From contig CM034547.1 of NCBI GenBank assembly GCA_020055645.1, positions 4,030,001 to 4,094,000 on the forward strand: a DNA stretch of 64,000 nucleotides, read 5' to 3'. This document shows, piece by piece, positions 24,119 through 35,300 of the stretch (positions are counted from its first letter, which is position 1; every line of letters starts with the position of its first letter). The stretch is from Tomocerus qinae (taxonomy: Eukaryota; Arthropoda; Collembola; Entomobryomorpha; Tomoceridae). The translations under genes and the position numbers were made by a program. The notes beneath the pieces are model-generated. The model was not told where the DNA came from and made no database searches. It saw only the letters and a program-made list of their open reading frames with translations.

Positions 24119-27100
24119 CTAGTGAAAAGAGTTGCTACTGCTACCACTGTATCTAATTAGTCTATTCACTTCGTTAAACGCGACTTTTGGAAAGGAAACT
24201 GAAAATGTTGTACTCAGGCAGTTCACTGCAATCACCGTAAAAGCACTAACACAATTTCGAAAAACGATAAATAGATTTGATGGATGGATTGATGATGCAA
24301 ATGAACTTGCAGAGGTGATTCTCATATCACGGACTTCCGGCTCTGAAATATTACAAACAAAAAATGTTAGCAATTTCGTTTAAAAACTAATTAACTAAGT
24401 ACTTCAGACAAATAACAAAAGGATCATACCACACAAAAAAATTGTCAATTTCAAATTACGCAGTAATTTTAAATACCCATATTCGTAATAATGGTTGAAG
24501 TATTAGTACTTTTGTGTACCTATATACTTTTGCGGTTGCTACTAGTATAGCGTAAATGTTTCAATGTGGTAAAAGAGAAGAATTTGGGACAGAAAATAAA
24601 AGTACTAAGTAGATCAAAATAATAAACTGATTCTTTAATACGATAAGAGACGAGACTCGCGAGAGAGAGCGAGGGATAGTTTGTAGGGCATGTATGTGCG
24701 AATCGCGTGGAAATAAATATTTTATAGAAAACCAAAAAGATTTTAATTTAGACAGCTATTAAGACTTAAAGACTAAATGCTTGCCAACAAATAAATAAAA
24801 ATGTATACTACAAGACTTGCAAGAAAGCACATAATCCTGGCTACCTATTTTCTATACTACAGTTTACAGTTAAGTATTTGTTGGCCCAGACAAATATTAA
24901 AAATAATTAATTACACCAATACAACCTGTTAAATACATAATTTTCAAACATAAAATAAATACAAAAATGCACAAAAAAACATAATGAACTAACCTGCTAA
25001 AACTTCATGATGTGGTGACGATTCGTACGGGTCATGATCTGTATTCAAGAAAACAATGTTGTATAATTTTAGCATTGGTACAAACAAATGATACACTTAC
25101 ATTATGTAAATGACATTTACGCCTCAATGAGTTTTACCATCTCGGCACAAATATTTAACAGTGTAGAGCGATGAGTATGTGTAATATTTAAGGACTGACA
25201 AAACAAATCATAGTGTTACACTTGTGGGATTCATTATTTTTATGGGATATTTATAATTTACACCGGTTAGGGTTAAGGATTGATTCTGGTTTTCCGACTC
25301 TAAATTTTAAAAAAAATTCTTCTAATTTTTCAAAATATGTGGACACAAAAGTTATTTCTCCACGGATGACGGATAACGATAAAAATAACTAACATTTCAA
25401 TAATCATATATTTTTTATTATTTTTTACTTGTAAATATTGTAAATAAGGAAAATACGATAAGATTTTTAGGTGCCACAGAAATACATGATTAGAGCATAC
25501 AGCCTATTATATTGTTTGGTTTTGGTCGTCGCAAAATATTACCAACCATTCACCATTACAGAAGTAATCATTAAAGGCTGCGTCAATAATTATGTCACAA
25601 AAGAATTATTATACCTTTCAATTTAACTCAACAGTGACTATACTTAGGAAATAAGAATGATCATGATCGGAGACCACGAACATTCAGCTTTGTACTTAAT
25701 ACTTCAAGATTTTTATATTTTTAGTTTTAAGTTTCGTATTTTCTTGGATGGCATAAAACAAATGCTATAAAAACCTTATCGCGGTGGATCTGTAAATATC
25801 TAGGGTAGGCTATTGGTCAAATTGATTTTGATGTTTCACTACATTTTGACAATATTGAACCTTACACTGCTATCCACTTAGGAGTAAGTGCTTACCCGAA
25901 TTCCTTGTGTTAAATTGGAAGAGATCAGAGTTTTGTGCCCATCCGTAAGTGTTTCTAGCCGTGACCATAGCCTCGTACATAGCTCCAGATTCAAGATTCC
26001 GAATGTGGTATGATTTCCAATGAATAATAGATGCAGATGATGGCATGGACACAGCAACTCTTGGCATTGTCACAGAATTTCCAGGAAAGTACATCTCTTG
26101 AGTCGGTAAAAATACATCGTGCCACTCTCCAGGCGTGTCATGCGTTTCGTTTACCTTCACAAAAAAGCATTCATATAAATCATCTCTACCAAAAAAAGTA
26201 ATATCGAAATGATGCCTAATAAAAATGCATTTCATTTCTTACGTGTTTCTTGCGGTAAAAAAGCCTGTACTCTAATACAGGGGAGTAGCTTTCAACAGTC
26301 CAGGTTACATTAAAAGCATCTCGCATCCGTCCCACAGGGTCACTTCGAAAAACTGCACGGTTCGGGTTTCCTAAATATTTTATTATTATTAAATATTTAT
26401 ACACAAACGGTAAAAATTAAAACTTGAAATTAAAAACAATCAATTTAAAGCTTTACTAATTAAAACTAACGCCACTACCAAAAGCGTTTAATCTCTATAG
26501 ATATTAGATACTTAGCGTTTTAGTTTCAAGAGAAAAAAACTTAAATCGTAAGTTTTAAAACGGCGTCAGACGCTAATTCGGACACTAAAATCAAAATTTA
26601 GTGTTATTTGGTGTCTAATTTTTTACCTTAAATTATAAAATTACACAACGTGGTCTTTAGCAGATTTGGACCTTAAAATTTAAGGTTAATGTTCAATTTT
26701 AAGGTAACCTATTTTACCTAGAAACGCTAAGTACCTAATAATTAATTTATTATTAGGCGAATATCAAACCTGAGAGTTCGATGTGTTTCCGAGAGCGCCC
26801 CAGTTTGTTGTCCGCTTCACAAGAGTAGTTTCCAAAATCCGAAGGCTGTACCTTTCTGATAATCAGGGAATGTCGTTGACCTCTATCTTCCATGAGCCTT
26901 CTTCCGTCCGTGTCCAGTATCATCGTATCCCGGAACCATTTTATTTTCTATAAAACAATGTCCTTATTATTGGGCCTTGCATGGCAAAGATTTTACAGTT
27001 TCAAATAATAACTAGAATTTGTTTTCCTATATTAAATAGTCAATTTTCAATCTTGCAATTTCTGGCCTCCATAATGAAAACTGCAATTTCTCTTTATTAA

Positions 27101-30100
27101 GTGTTATAACTGCTAATAGCCAAATACCTCAACAATGAAACTTCCGGATTAGCATAGAATTTGTTCCTATTGTATTGATTCAAATGCTTGACGTCAAGAA
27201 GGGGGGTATGTAGTAATGAATATGATTTATACTTTAAAATTATGCGTCAGTGTACTGCTATTAATAACAATTTCCAACTCGTCGTAAGTCGTAATATACT
27301 TCCGTTTCAGTCTCAGAATTGCGCACCAACAGATTACGCCTGGAAGTAGCAATAGCGTAAGCATAGCTAATACTTTTAGATTAGACAGAAAATGGATTCA
27401 TTTTTTTCACTTTTCAATTTCATAAAGTATAGTGCAGTATAAATGAAACACTCGCCTATCCATCACGTCCTAAATATCATCCATTAAAATGTAATCCCAT
27501 TAATTGTGCGGCCACCTTCGTGGCGTCCTGTACGTAGGTATAATTTATCGTAAATCACACTTTCCCATTCTCTGGATGTGTATCCTGTCCCGTGTAAACA
27601 TTATTATTATCTTCTTTTCCGAATAGCCAAACTTCCAGGGTCATTTTTTGTTACATCATTTATACTAAAATAAAGAGTATATACCTACTAAGGTTTTTTC
27701 CTTCATTATTCATTTCTGACGTATTTCCAAAATATTAAGGTAGTTAAAACTCAGATATTCTTCCATTTGTCCTTTAGTTCACTCCTGGCTAGCAAACATT
27801 TTTTGTGCTCAATATACTTATTCTTCAATAACTCACTAAATTTCTCTCTTTGATAAAATCGCTAAAATGGCTACTAAATATTCTGTTAAACTGCAAAACA
27901 TCCTTACACTTGTCATAGTCTTATGTGGACTTTACACAGTAAGTTTCCAGCTACTATTATTTTTAAATAAGGACGGCATTATCTTTTCTAGCCTCCGTAC
28001 GCATGTTCTCAAAAATTAAAAAGTACAAAATTCAATTGAATTTACCGAAATATTAATTTTAGATTATCACTGTAGATAGGTATTGGGTTGATTCTACTAA
28101 TTGATATCTTTTTCACGAAAAACTTCTTAATTAATTAGACTTAGCTACTCAATCAAGAGCAGAATAATCGTACAATATTAAAATTACAATTTTACATGGC
28201 AATTACAGGTACAAGGAATGGACATGAAAAGTTGTAAGGGGGTGAATCTAGATACGGCGGAGAAAAACATGATGCATGTGAAAGAATGTTTGCAGGAGGC
28301 TGGAGCTAAAGAATTGCTGGATATGGAAACTTCAAAAATGGCTGTACGTTAGCAATAACTATAATGATTCATTAAATTGAATGAGAAATTATGATTCAAT
28401 AAATGTTGAAGCAAAAATGAATAATAATAAGGAATTTAATATTCCAAAAGGATATTGAAGTGTTGTAAGGTATATATTATCTATGTGTGTAAGGTATGTA
28501 TTATCTTCTGTTATCTAATAATTATTATTAATATCATTCAATTTCAGTGCTTTGGGAAATGCGTCATGGTGAAGAGAGGAGCCGTAAGTGTCCAAAATCC
28601 ATACAAATTCCTACATAGTAGCATAGTATATAAAATATTGCCAGTCCTAGTTCTAAATTCACAATGTTTACAGATTGATGCAAAAGGTCAGCCGCATCAC
28701 GAAAATATCAAAAAGATGATCAAGGACGATATGCCAGCTATTGTTCACGAAGCATTGAACAAAGAAATGGATATCTGCCTCAACGATGACACAAGTAATC
28801 CATTAGTTTTGACTAGTTCAGTATAATGGCTAATGACCTTTACGTCGAATTTCCCTTCATTTTTTCACTTTCATAAATTCAAAATCTAATTCTACCATCT
28901 GCAACATTACACCACTTACTTTTAAAAAATATTCGTTCATTTAGTACAAGTTCCTATAATTGCAAACAACAATTTCTGTTTTTTTTTTAAAATTGCAGAC
29001 GGTACAATTGACCCAACAGATGAGTCCTGTACAACTTATCTCCCGTTGATGATGTGTATGCATAATGCCTTCCTTGAAGTCTGTAGTTAGTTTACATTTA
29101 TTTCATATTCTGTGCACTTCACATGTACAAATCCAAATATAAAACAGTACTATACATATTGGGATAGAAATAAAAGAGATTGGAAGTTGAAATAACGTCA
29201 TTTTTTTAAATCAAGTAATTTGGTTATTCGTACTGTCTGTTGTTTGTTTTATTTAAATAGCACATTCCATTTAAATTGGTATTATATGCTTCGATCAATA
29301 TCAGTAGTAATTATTATTAATTATTATCGAACATTGGAAACACGGAAAAAAAGTTTTTAATATTTTCAATTTCTGACTCGGCCCAATCATGTTTTAACCA
29401 ACAAGATATTATCTGAACAATATTCGGCTTACCGCAGCAGGAGGATCTGAGTGAACGATGCAAGCCAATTCTGCTTCGAATCCTTCACCGGAATGAATCC
29501 ATCCGCGTTCCACATCAATTTCAGGAGGATCTAAACAAGTAATTATGAAATTATTGTAACTGAGGTCATTGAAATCTAATTGGCACACTAAAGCTATCAC
29601 AGAAACCAACTCTGACCTCTTAAGAAAACTTTTCATTGTCTTTCTAATAATTTATTTCGTCGCTTTAAATACTTACATTGAACTTTCACTTCGATTGAAG
29701 CAGATTTAGGATCTCCTACACCATTTGATGCAGAGCAGAGATAAATACCAGCCTGGTGTCTGTCTGCCTTCTCAATTGTAAACGTATTTCCTTCCTGTGA
29801 TTTTAATCCACCGGGGAGCATATTGTTCTAAAGATTTCAAAGTTGTTAATCCTTTCTCTTTTATGCGATTATTCGACCTATTTTATTATCACAGTGTTTT
29901 ACCATTCGTGTCCAAGTTATGGTTGGAACAGGGTTGCCCGAACTCTTGCACTGAATAGTTCTCGTGTCTCCTTTTGTGATAGATATATGATCAGGCTCAC
30001 TCCGGACAGTAGGAGGTACTGTGAACACAAATACATTATCAATGAATCAAACCTTTAAAATATTTTTATTGTTACAAATTGTATCAGCACATGTCAATTA

Positions 30101-31048
30101 ATGTTTGAAATAATAAAATTGTTCTTATTTAATAAACCTAATATGAACATAATAAACTCCTTTTATTTACCTAAAATAATATTAATCTGCATTAGCTTTA
30201 GAAGGTTTACGTATAAAAGTTTATTTTTGTAAGTAAATACTTTGTTTATCTTAATTCAAAACTTTTTTCTTCCTTAACTGAGCAGTACAAATAAAGTCCT
30301 CTAAGAAATCCGTCTAATTATTTTACCTAGAATTTCCAGAGTATGAACTTGTTCTTCAGGGTTATACGTGCTTAATTGACAGATGTAATTTCCACCATCC
30401 TGCGGTCGAACTTTTTTAATTTCCAAGTTGAAGCCATTGACAAGAGTTATTCTAGGATCAAGAGTAATTTTCATTTCTCCTGCCGACAAAACAGCATTTC
30501 CACGTTTCCAGAGTAAGACATACGGACCTAAGCAAATCAAACATTATCGTTATAATATTACAGGCAAGATTTGGTTAAGAAGGTTTCATGCAAATCCCTG
30601 ACGAGCGACATAAAATAGTATCGTTTCCAGTTTTTACTCACTAAGTAAAAATTACAGGAAGTAAAAATTATACACTTCATCCTACATTACACATTATACA
30701 AAATCATTTTACATATTTTCGAATATCTGATAAACTGATTTTGTATAATTTTCGTCAGTGGAATTAAACTACTTCTACTAGGAAGACTATACTGATCAGA
30801 TCATGAATCATGATCATGTATCGCAATTCATGTTACAGTGTTAAAGAAAGACTGGTACTGAAATTTTATTTTAAAAAGAAACAATTTGGTTTCCAGTGCA
30901 CAATTTATTTAAATCAATTATTACTCACCTAGATTGTCCACTTGACATGGAAGTACAACTGTTTCTCCAGTAATGCTCCGAAAAGTCTGTCCTCGCGTCA
31001 AAAACTTAGGGACTTCTGTCAAATCGTCAACATCATCTTGACATCGCA
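24119..31048 (-). CDS. Klingon/Wrapper-like cell adhesion protein, 3 Ig + 1 FnIII, 5' partial
   Basis: Ten minus-strand exons: 31048-30929, 30527-30327, 30018-29903, 29827-29677, 29530-29433, 26947-26770, 26370-26243, 26154-25896, 25038-24994, 24342-24119. All join in frame; about 505 residues, with the signal-peptide exon(s) missing. Ig1: VVLPCQVDN, VLLWKRG and DGGNYICQLS. Ig2: TIQCKSSGNPVPTITW and AGIYLCSASN. Ig3: ELACIVHSDPPAAKIKWF and DFGNYSCEADNK. Then an FnIII domain: FNVTWTVESYSPVLEYRLFY through YEAMVTARNTYGWA. The C-terminus has a hydrophobic stretch (VSAFTVIAVNCLSTTFSVSF) followed by polar residues; it could anchor the protein or be cut for GPI, but the fit is imperfect. Drosophila Klingon and Wrapper have this 3 Ig + 1 FnIII layout and act in photoreceptor development, memory and glia-neuron contact. 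The first visible exon opens in mid-codon (phase 1), so at least one exon lies upstream. Confidence 0.85.
26502..26740. mobile_element. 239-bp inverted-repeat (MITE-like) element
   Basis: TATTAGATACTTAGCGTTT at 26502-26520 matches the reverse complement of 26722-26740 at 18 of 19 positions. It occupies most of the 399-bp intron between the Ig3 exon and the first FnIII exon of the Klingon-like gene. Flanks read TTA on the left and TAA on the right if the ends are drawn inside the repeat, which hints at a TWA-type (PIF/Harbinger) site, but the duplication is not exact. No coding capacity. Confidence 0.65.
27867..29090 (+). CDS. Odorant-binding-protein-like gene 2 (8 Cys), nested in a Klingon-like intron
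   Basis: Five exons: 27867-27938, 28209-28343, 28548-28583, 28674-28794, 28999-29090; all GT-AG and in frame; 151 residues. Signal peptide around NILTLVIVLCGLYT. Cysteine code: extra KSC, C1 in VKEC, C2-x3-C3 in ACFGKC, C4 in MDIC, C5-x8-C6 in ESCTTYLPLMMC, then an extra C-terminal Cys in EVCS. The two extra Cys are at the same relative places as in OBP-like gene 1. The intron after C3 falls seven residues beyond C3, phase 0, in both genes, supporting common origin. The gene lies entirely within the 2.5-kb intron 26948-29432 of the Klingon-like gene, on the opposite strand. Its expression could be affected by antisense transcription of the host gene. Ligand unknown. Confidence 0.87.
29169..29174 (+). 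terminator. Polyadenylation signal of OBP-like gene 2
   Basis: AATAAA about 78 nt after the OBP-like gene 2 stop codon, still inside the host intron and ahead of the next host exon at 29433. Confidence 0.6.
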
Positions 31049-31993
31049 CTATAAATTAAAAATAATTATTTATTAGTTCATCAGTCAAGCTAATTATCAT
31101 TATAATTTATGAATCAAGATTAGCTCTCAGATGCTATAAATATTATAGCTAGATTTTATCGAATGATTAAATTATCCCATCAACTGTGTCTATACTAAAT
31201 ACTATACATAAGTTAATACTGCTCTTTCGAATTACTTAATTGATGGGAAAGTGACAGCCTTCCCTTTGTTTTCATCAGTTGCAAAGTACTCATTCCGAGA
31301 GGTCTATATTATATGTGTTTATAGGTAGGTAGGTCTATATATATAGTTACTAAGATTATTTCTAAAACTCCGACACTGCCAATTGCAATTCTCTGTCGGC
31401 GGTTGAGAGAGCTGACACTAAACAAACATTAAAAGGTTCTTAAGCTGTAAGAAAGCAAAAGGAAAGTCCTTAATATTGCAAACGACTGTCGACTCTCCTG
31501 ATGTCTACAAGGGTTATATCGATTTTGGCGAATATCGGCAAAGAATTGGGAATCTGTATCGGTGCTATCTTGGCTTTTCTTGGGCTTCGTCAAAAAAGGT
31601 AATTTATCTGCCTCAATATCTTCTAAGAGAACTGGAAAGCAGTATCAATCCATATTTTTCTAATATTTAGGTCCTTCAGCTGATAAGTAAATATAAAGAT
31701 ATAAAGAACAGTATCCACCCACGCTAATTTGGTTGTGTGGGTGTGTAGATAGCATAGAATATATCTATGGTAGATAGTAGATTCTGAACATTGTGGAATC
31801 CATAATAATGTGGATATCAAATTGTTGATTCTTTTTTTGGTCATGGCGGGCAAGTAACCTAAAAAATGAAGTTTGTACTACTTGTGTGTGAGAACACTGA
31901 TGAGATGTGAGATGACGGAGAATGAGAGAGAATGCAATTTAATACACAACTCGCCAAGTGCACGCAAAACAAGGAATTAACATTGTATCTATT

Positions 31994-32302
31994 GCAGACC
32001 AAGATAATTTCCTAAGAGGAGATGTTATTGGGACTGGGATCAGGTAGGCTGGTAGAGGCAAACAATAAAAATCCAATTTCTTTTTTATTTTACTTGCATA
32101 TGCAGCAGTAGGCAAAGTTGGGTGTCTCAATATGACTACAACTACACCCAACTTTGCCCCATCTCACCCTTGGTTTACTGGTATACTCTTTGGCACAAAA
32201 TTGTCGAATTTTGTACTCCAATTTAAAAAATTGGATTTCAATTTGCCTCTGACTACCAGCCTACCTGATCCCAGTCCCAATAATTATCTTGATTGCAGAC
32301 TG
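31994..32302. repeat. Nested foldback (long inverted repeat)
   Basis: Arms 32025-32055 and 32253-32283 are perfect 31-bp reverse complements. The similarity continues outward (AAGATAATT and TTGCAGAC words) and inward (AGGCAAA, ATCCAATTT) with small gaps. Inside, GGCAAAGTTGGGTGT (32111-32125) pairs perfectly with 32144-32158 around an 18-nt loop. Transcribed on either strand it would form a long hairpin. No target duplication is obvious. Confidence 0.85.
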
Positions 32303-35300
32303 TTATATTATGAGCAATACCTACATTAAATTATTACCAAACAAAATGCTACAGGATGTAGAAAATGCATAAAATTACAAACGGGCAGACTCTTTCCCAT
32401 TTCTCTATTGACAGGCCAAGAGAAAACACGGGGACAAGTCTGCATTAACCTGATTTTTCAATTTCCTAAGGTTGATTAAACTTGACATAAACATGAGGGT
32501 GAAAGGAGCCCTAATGGAAATAGTTAGATCGCAGCTCGGATTTCGCTTAATTTTGTCTTAATTTTGATATTCAGAGTGAAAATTGACTCCAAAAAGTTGA
32601 ATTGCACTATCAATGTTTTGTTAATAACGTATTTTGTTTTGACTATGGTAGTAGCTAGTTTTACTATGTTTACATTATCAACAAAAGTAGATGCTGGAGT
32701 TGGAATGTTTCTACATTCTGGATTTTCCTGTAGAGAAACGGTATCAGAAAGAGTTTATTTTCCTCCTCTGTCTTCTGGTAGTGACACAATGTGACCAATG
32801 AATCTCACACATTTCATAGGACCGAGGAAGAGTGTCCACACGATGTAATGCCAAAAACATTCAACTTTCTACCTGACTCTCCTTTCTCCCACACTATCCA
32901 TTCCAAACACTTCCCATCAACGCTCCTATACCTTTTCTGCAATGTCCCGCGAGACACAATAATATTTACGCAGTTTAGCAAAATGGATTACGATTAATTT
33001 AATTTTAATAACTGGTAATTATATTTTTAATTAAAGGAGAACTTAAGAATAGCCGATTCCTTTCCTTTGAGTGAATTTGGGTCGGTACAGTATTGAGCAT
33101 TGTGAAGGAGAATATTATAGAATATGAAATGGTGATAGTAGTTTCTGCAATTTTGGACCTGTTACATTGATACATTGAAGTTGCACCCGTGTTTCTAGTC
33201 AAAATTAATTTAGTTAGTGAAAAAGTAAGAATTACTGAGTCTTGTGCGCCCAACCAAATACCTGAAACCCACATACGTCCACAAGTTCCAATCCCAAAGT
33301 AAGTAGTATATATTGCAAAAGTTTCAAGGTACATACATCATTTCTTTTCCGTGTTCTCAGTGGCAGTTGGTGTTGGCACTTCGTACAACTCAACACAAAC
33401 TTAAGTTAGATACGTACATTACACTTGTGGCAACACTTCTCATCCTCAGGTAACAAGCGACCCATATTTTTCGATTTTCCTTTTTTATTAAATATTGGGC
33501 ATCTTTGGCAAAAATTATCTCCAATCTTTCATTAACCAATTCTCTTGTGGCTTGAAATTTCTTCAGTCTAGCCAGGAGCGAATTTCTCAAAAAATGGAAT
33601 AAGCTCCTACATAATTAGATTCAGTATATTTTTTGTCCATTGGACAGCGTAGCATAGTCTATTGCACAATTTTGTCTTTATTATTGTAATAATAAGGTCA
33701 TTTTTGAAATAAATAATATTTATAAAATAGGTTTCAGGAAAGAAAGTATTATCTGTAAAAGATGCAATGTCCGAATGTGTATTATATTTAGGAGGAGAGG
33801 ACGACAATGCAATTTTAAAAGGGACTAGTGTACTTAGCCGTTGTATGGCTGCGTAAGTTAAGAGAGATGGCATCCTGTTGTGTATGTATAAGGCAATTTA
33901 TTTAGTGAGAATATTATTCAGTTTGCCAAAAAAGCGTCTCTCTGCGTTTCTATTCTGGAAGATTGAGGATGCGGGGGAATGATGAAGGCATTTGCCGTGC
34001 ATTGAGTAAGACGATGCCAATGGAACGAAATAGAGAATTTTTCATCATTCAACATTCAGTCCAACTAAAGACTTTAGGTAGTAAATGTGACTTATTGTGT
34101 ATTCAGAAAGAGTCGTAAACCAATGAATATATTTCTCCTTCCTCCATCCACCTTCTCCTTATGGCTAATGGCAAAAGCAATAGAATAGGAAGTAGCTCAA
34201 CTATAGAGACCTATGCTGTACTTCTTTTTGCATCCCGAATAAAATCACTGTTACACATCCTTTTCCAAAATTACAAAGGCAAATTAGTCACACGACGATA
34301 CATTTGGTAACACCCGGCTGCATCGAATCCCGATTGGGGGACAAATAGATAAACATGACTCAACAGTCCTCTCCACACAACTCTTGCCAAATTTAGTACT
34401 CAATTCCTCTTCCTACCTTAATCATAACTTTAGTAACAACTATCAACTAGTAACAATTATCACAGATCAAATGATAAGGACTTTTTTGATATTTTATTGC
34501 AGGAGGAATTGCTATGAGCGTTTTGGCAAAAATATCAAGGATTGGTTGTAAACCGAATAAAATTGAAGTTGTAAATTAGAAAGTTTCATAGGAAAGTAGA
34601 ATTTGTGTCGCAGTTTGAAAATTCGTATCGTTATCCTCCCTTCTTCTCTGTTAAGGCCATTATGTACGCATATTGTGTAATAAATATAGCAGTATGATGT
34701 ATCTCGGAATATAAATAGGCAACATTATGTAGGATAAGATTTGCAAGCATCTATATGCTCAATCGCTCATAGTGTGAATGTGCGTGGATCTCTCATCTTC
34801 AGCAGGTGTTTTACTTTGGCTCTCGTACACTCAGAATGCGAAAGATTTAGTTGCATGGCTAAATTCAAAGCAGACTAGAAAACTGCGTGTCCTATCTATG
34901 AGTGTAGTAGTTGCCTGTGTCGTAATTCGAGCTCAAAGGAAACAGACACACAAAGTATGGCATGTTAAATGCATGCCTCTTTGACCCATCCACCTTTCCT
35001 TATAGAGACATTATGATATTCTCCCATTTGTAGCAGAAGCGGTACAAAATGGCAGATAAAATGCCATTTTTCCAAATGGTGAGAGAATTATCAGTCCTGA
35101 TAGATTTTTTTAACTGACAAAATTCTTGGTTGATTATAGACTTTTATTTCTCGACGAATATTGTACTAAATTATATATATGTGTATTACTTTTAATTATT
35201 GAGTATGTCAACTGAACATTGAGGATTTGTTAATATCTTTCCTAAGTAGGTTTAATTACACCCACAGAAAATTGTCCCTTCGAAATGGTAGTCAATTATT

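Noticed and set aside
24119-24383. Plus-strand frame at 24132-24383 opposite the last Klingon-like exon
   Set aside because: It is the antisense shadow of the terminal exon 24342-24119, which joins in frame with the upstream exons.
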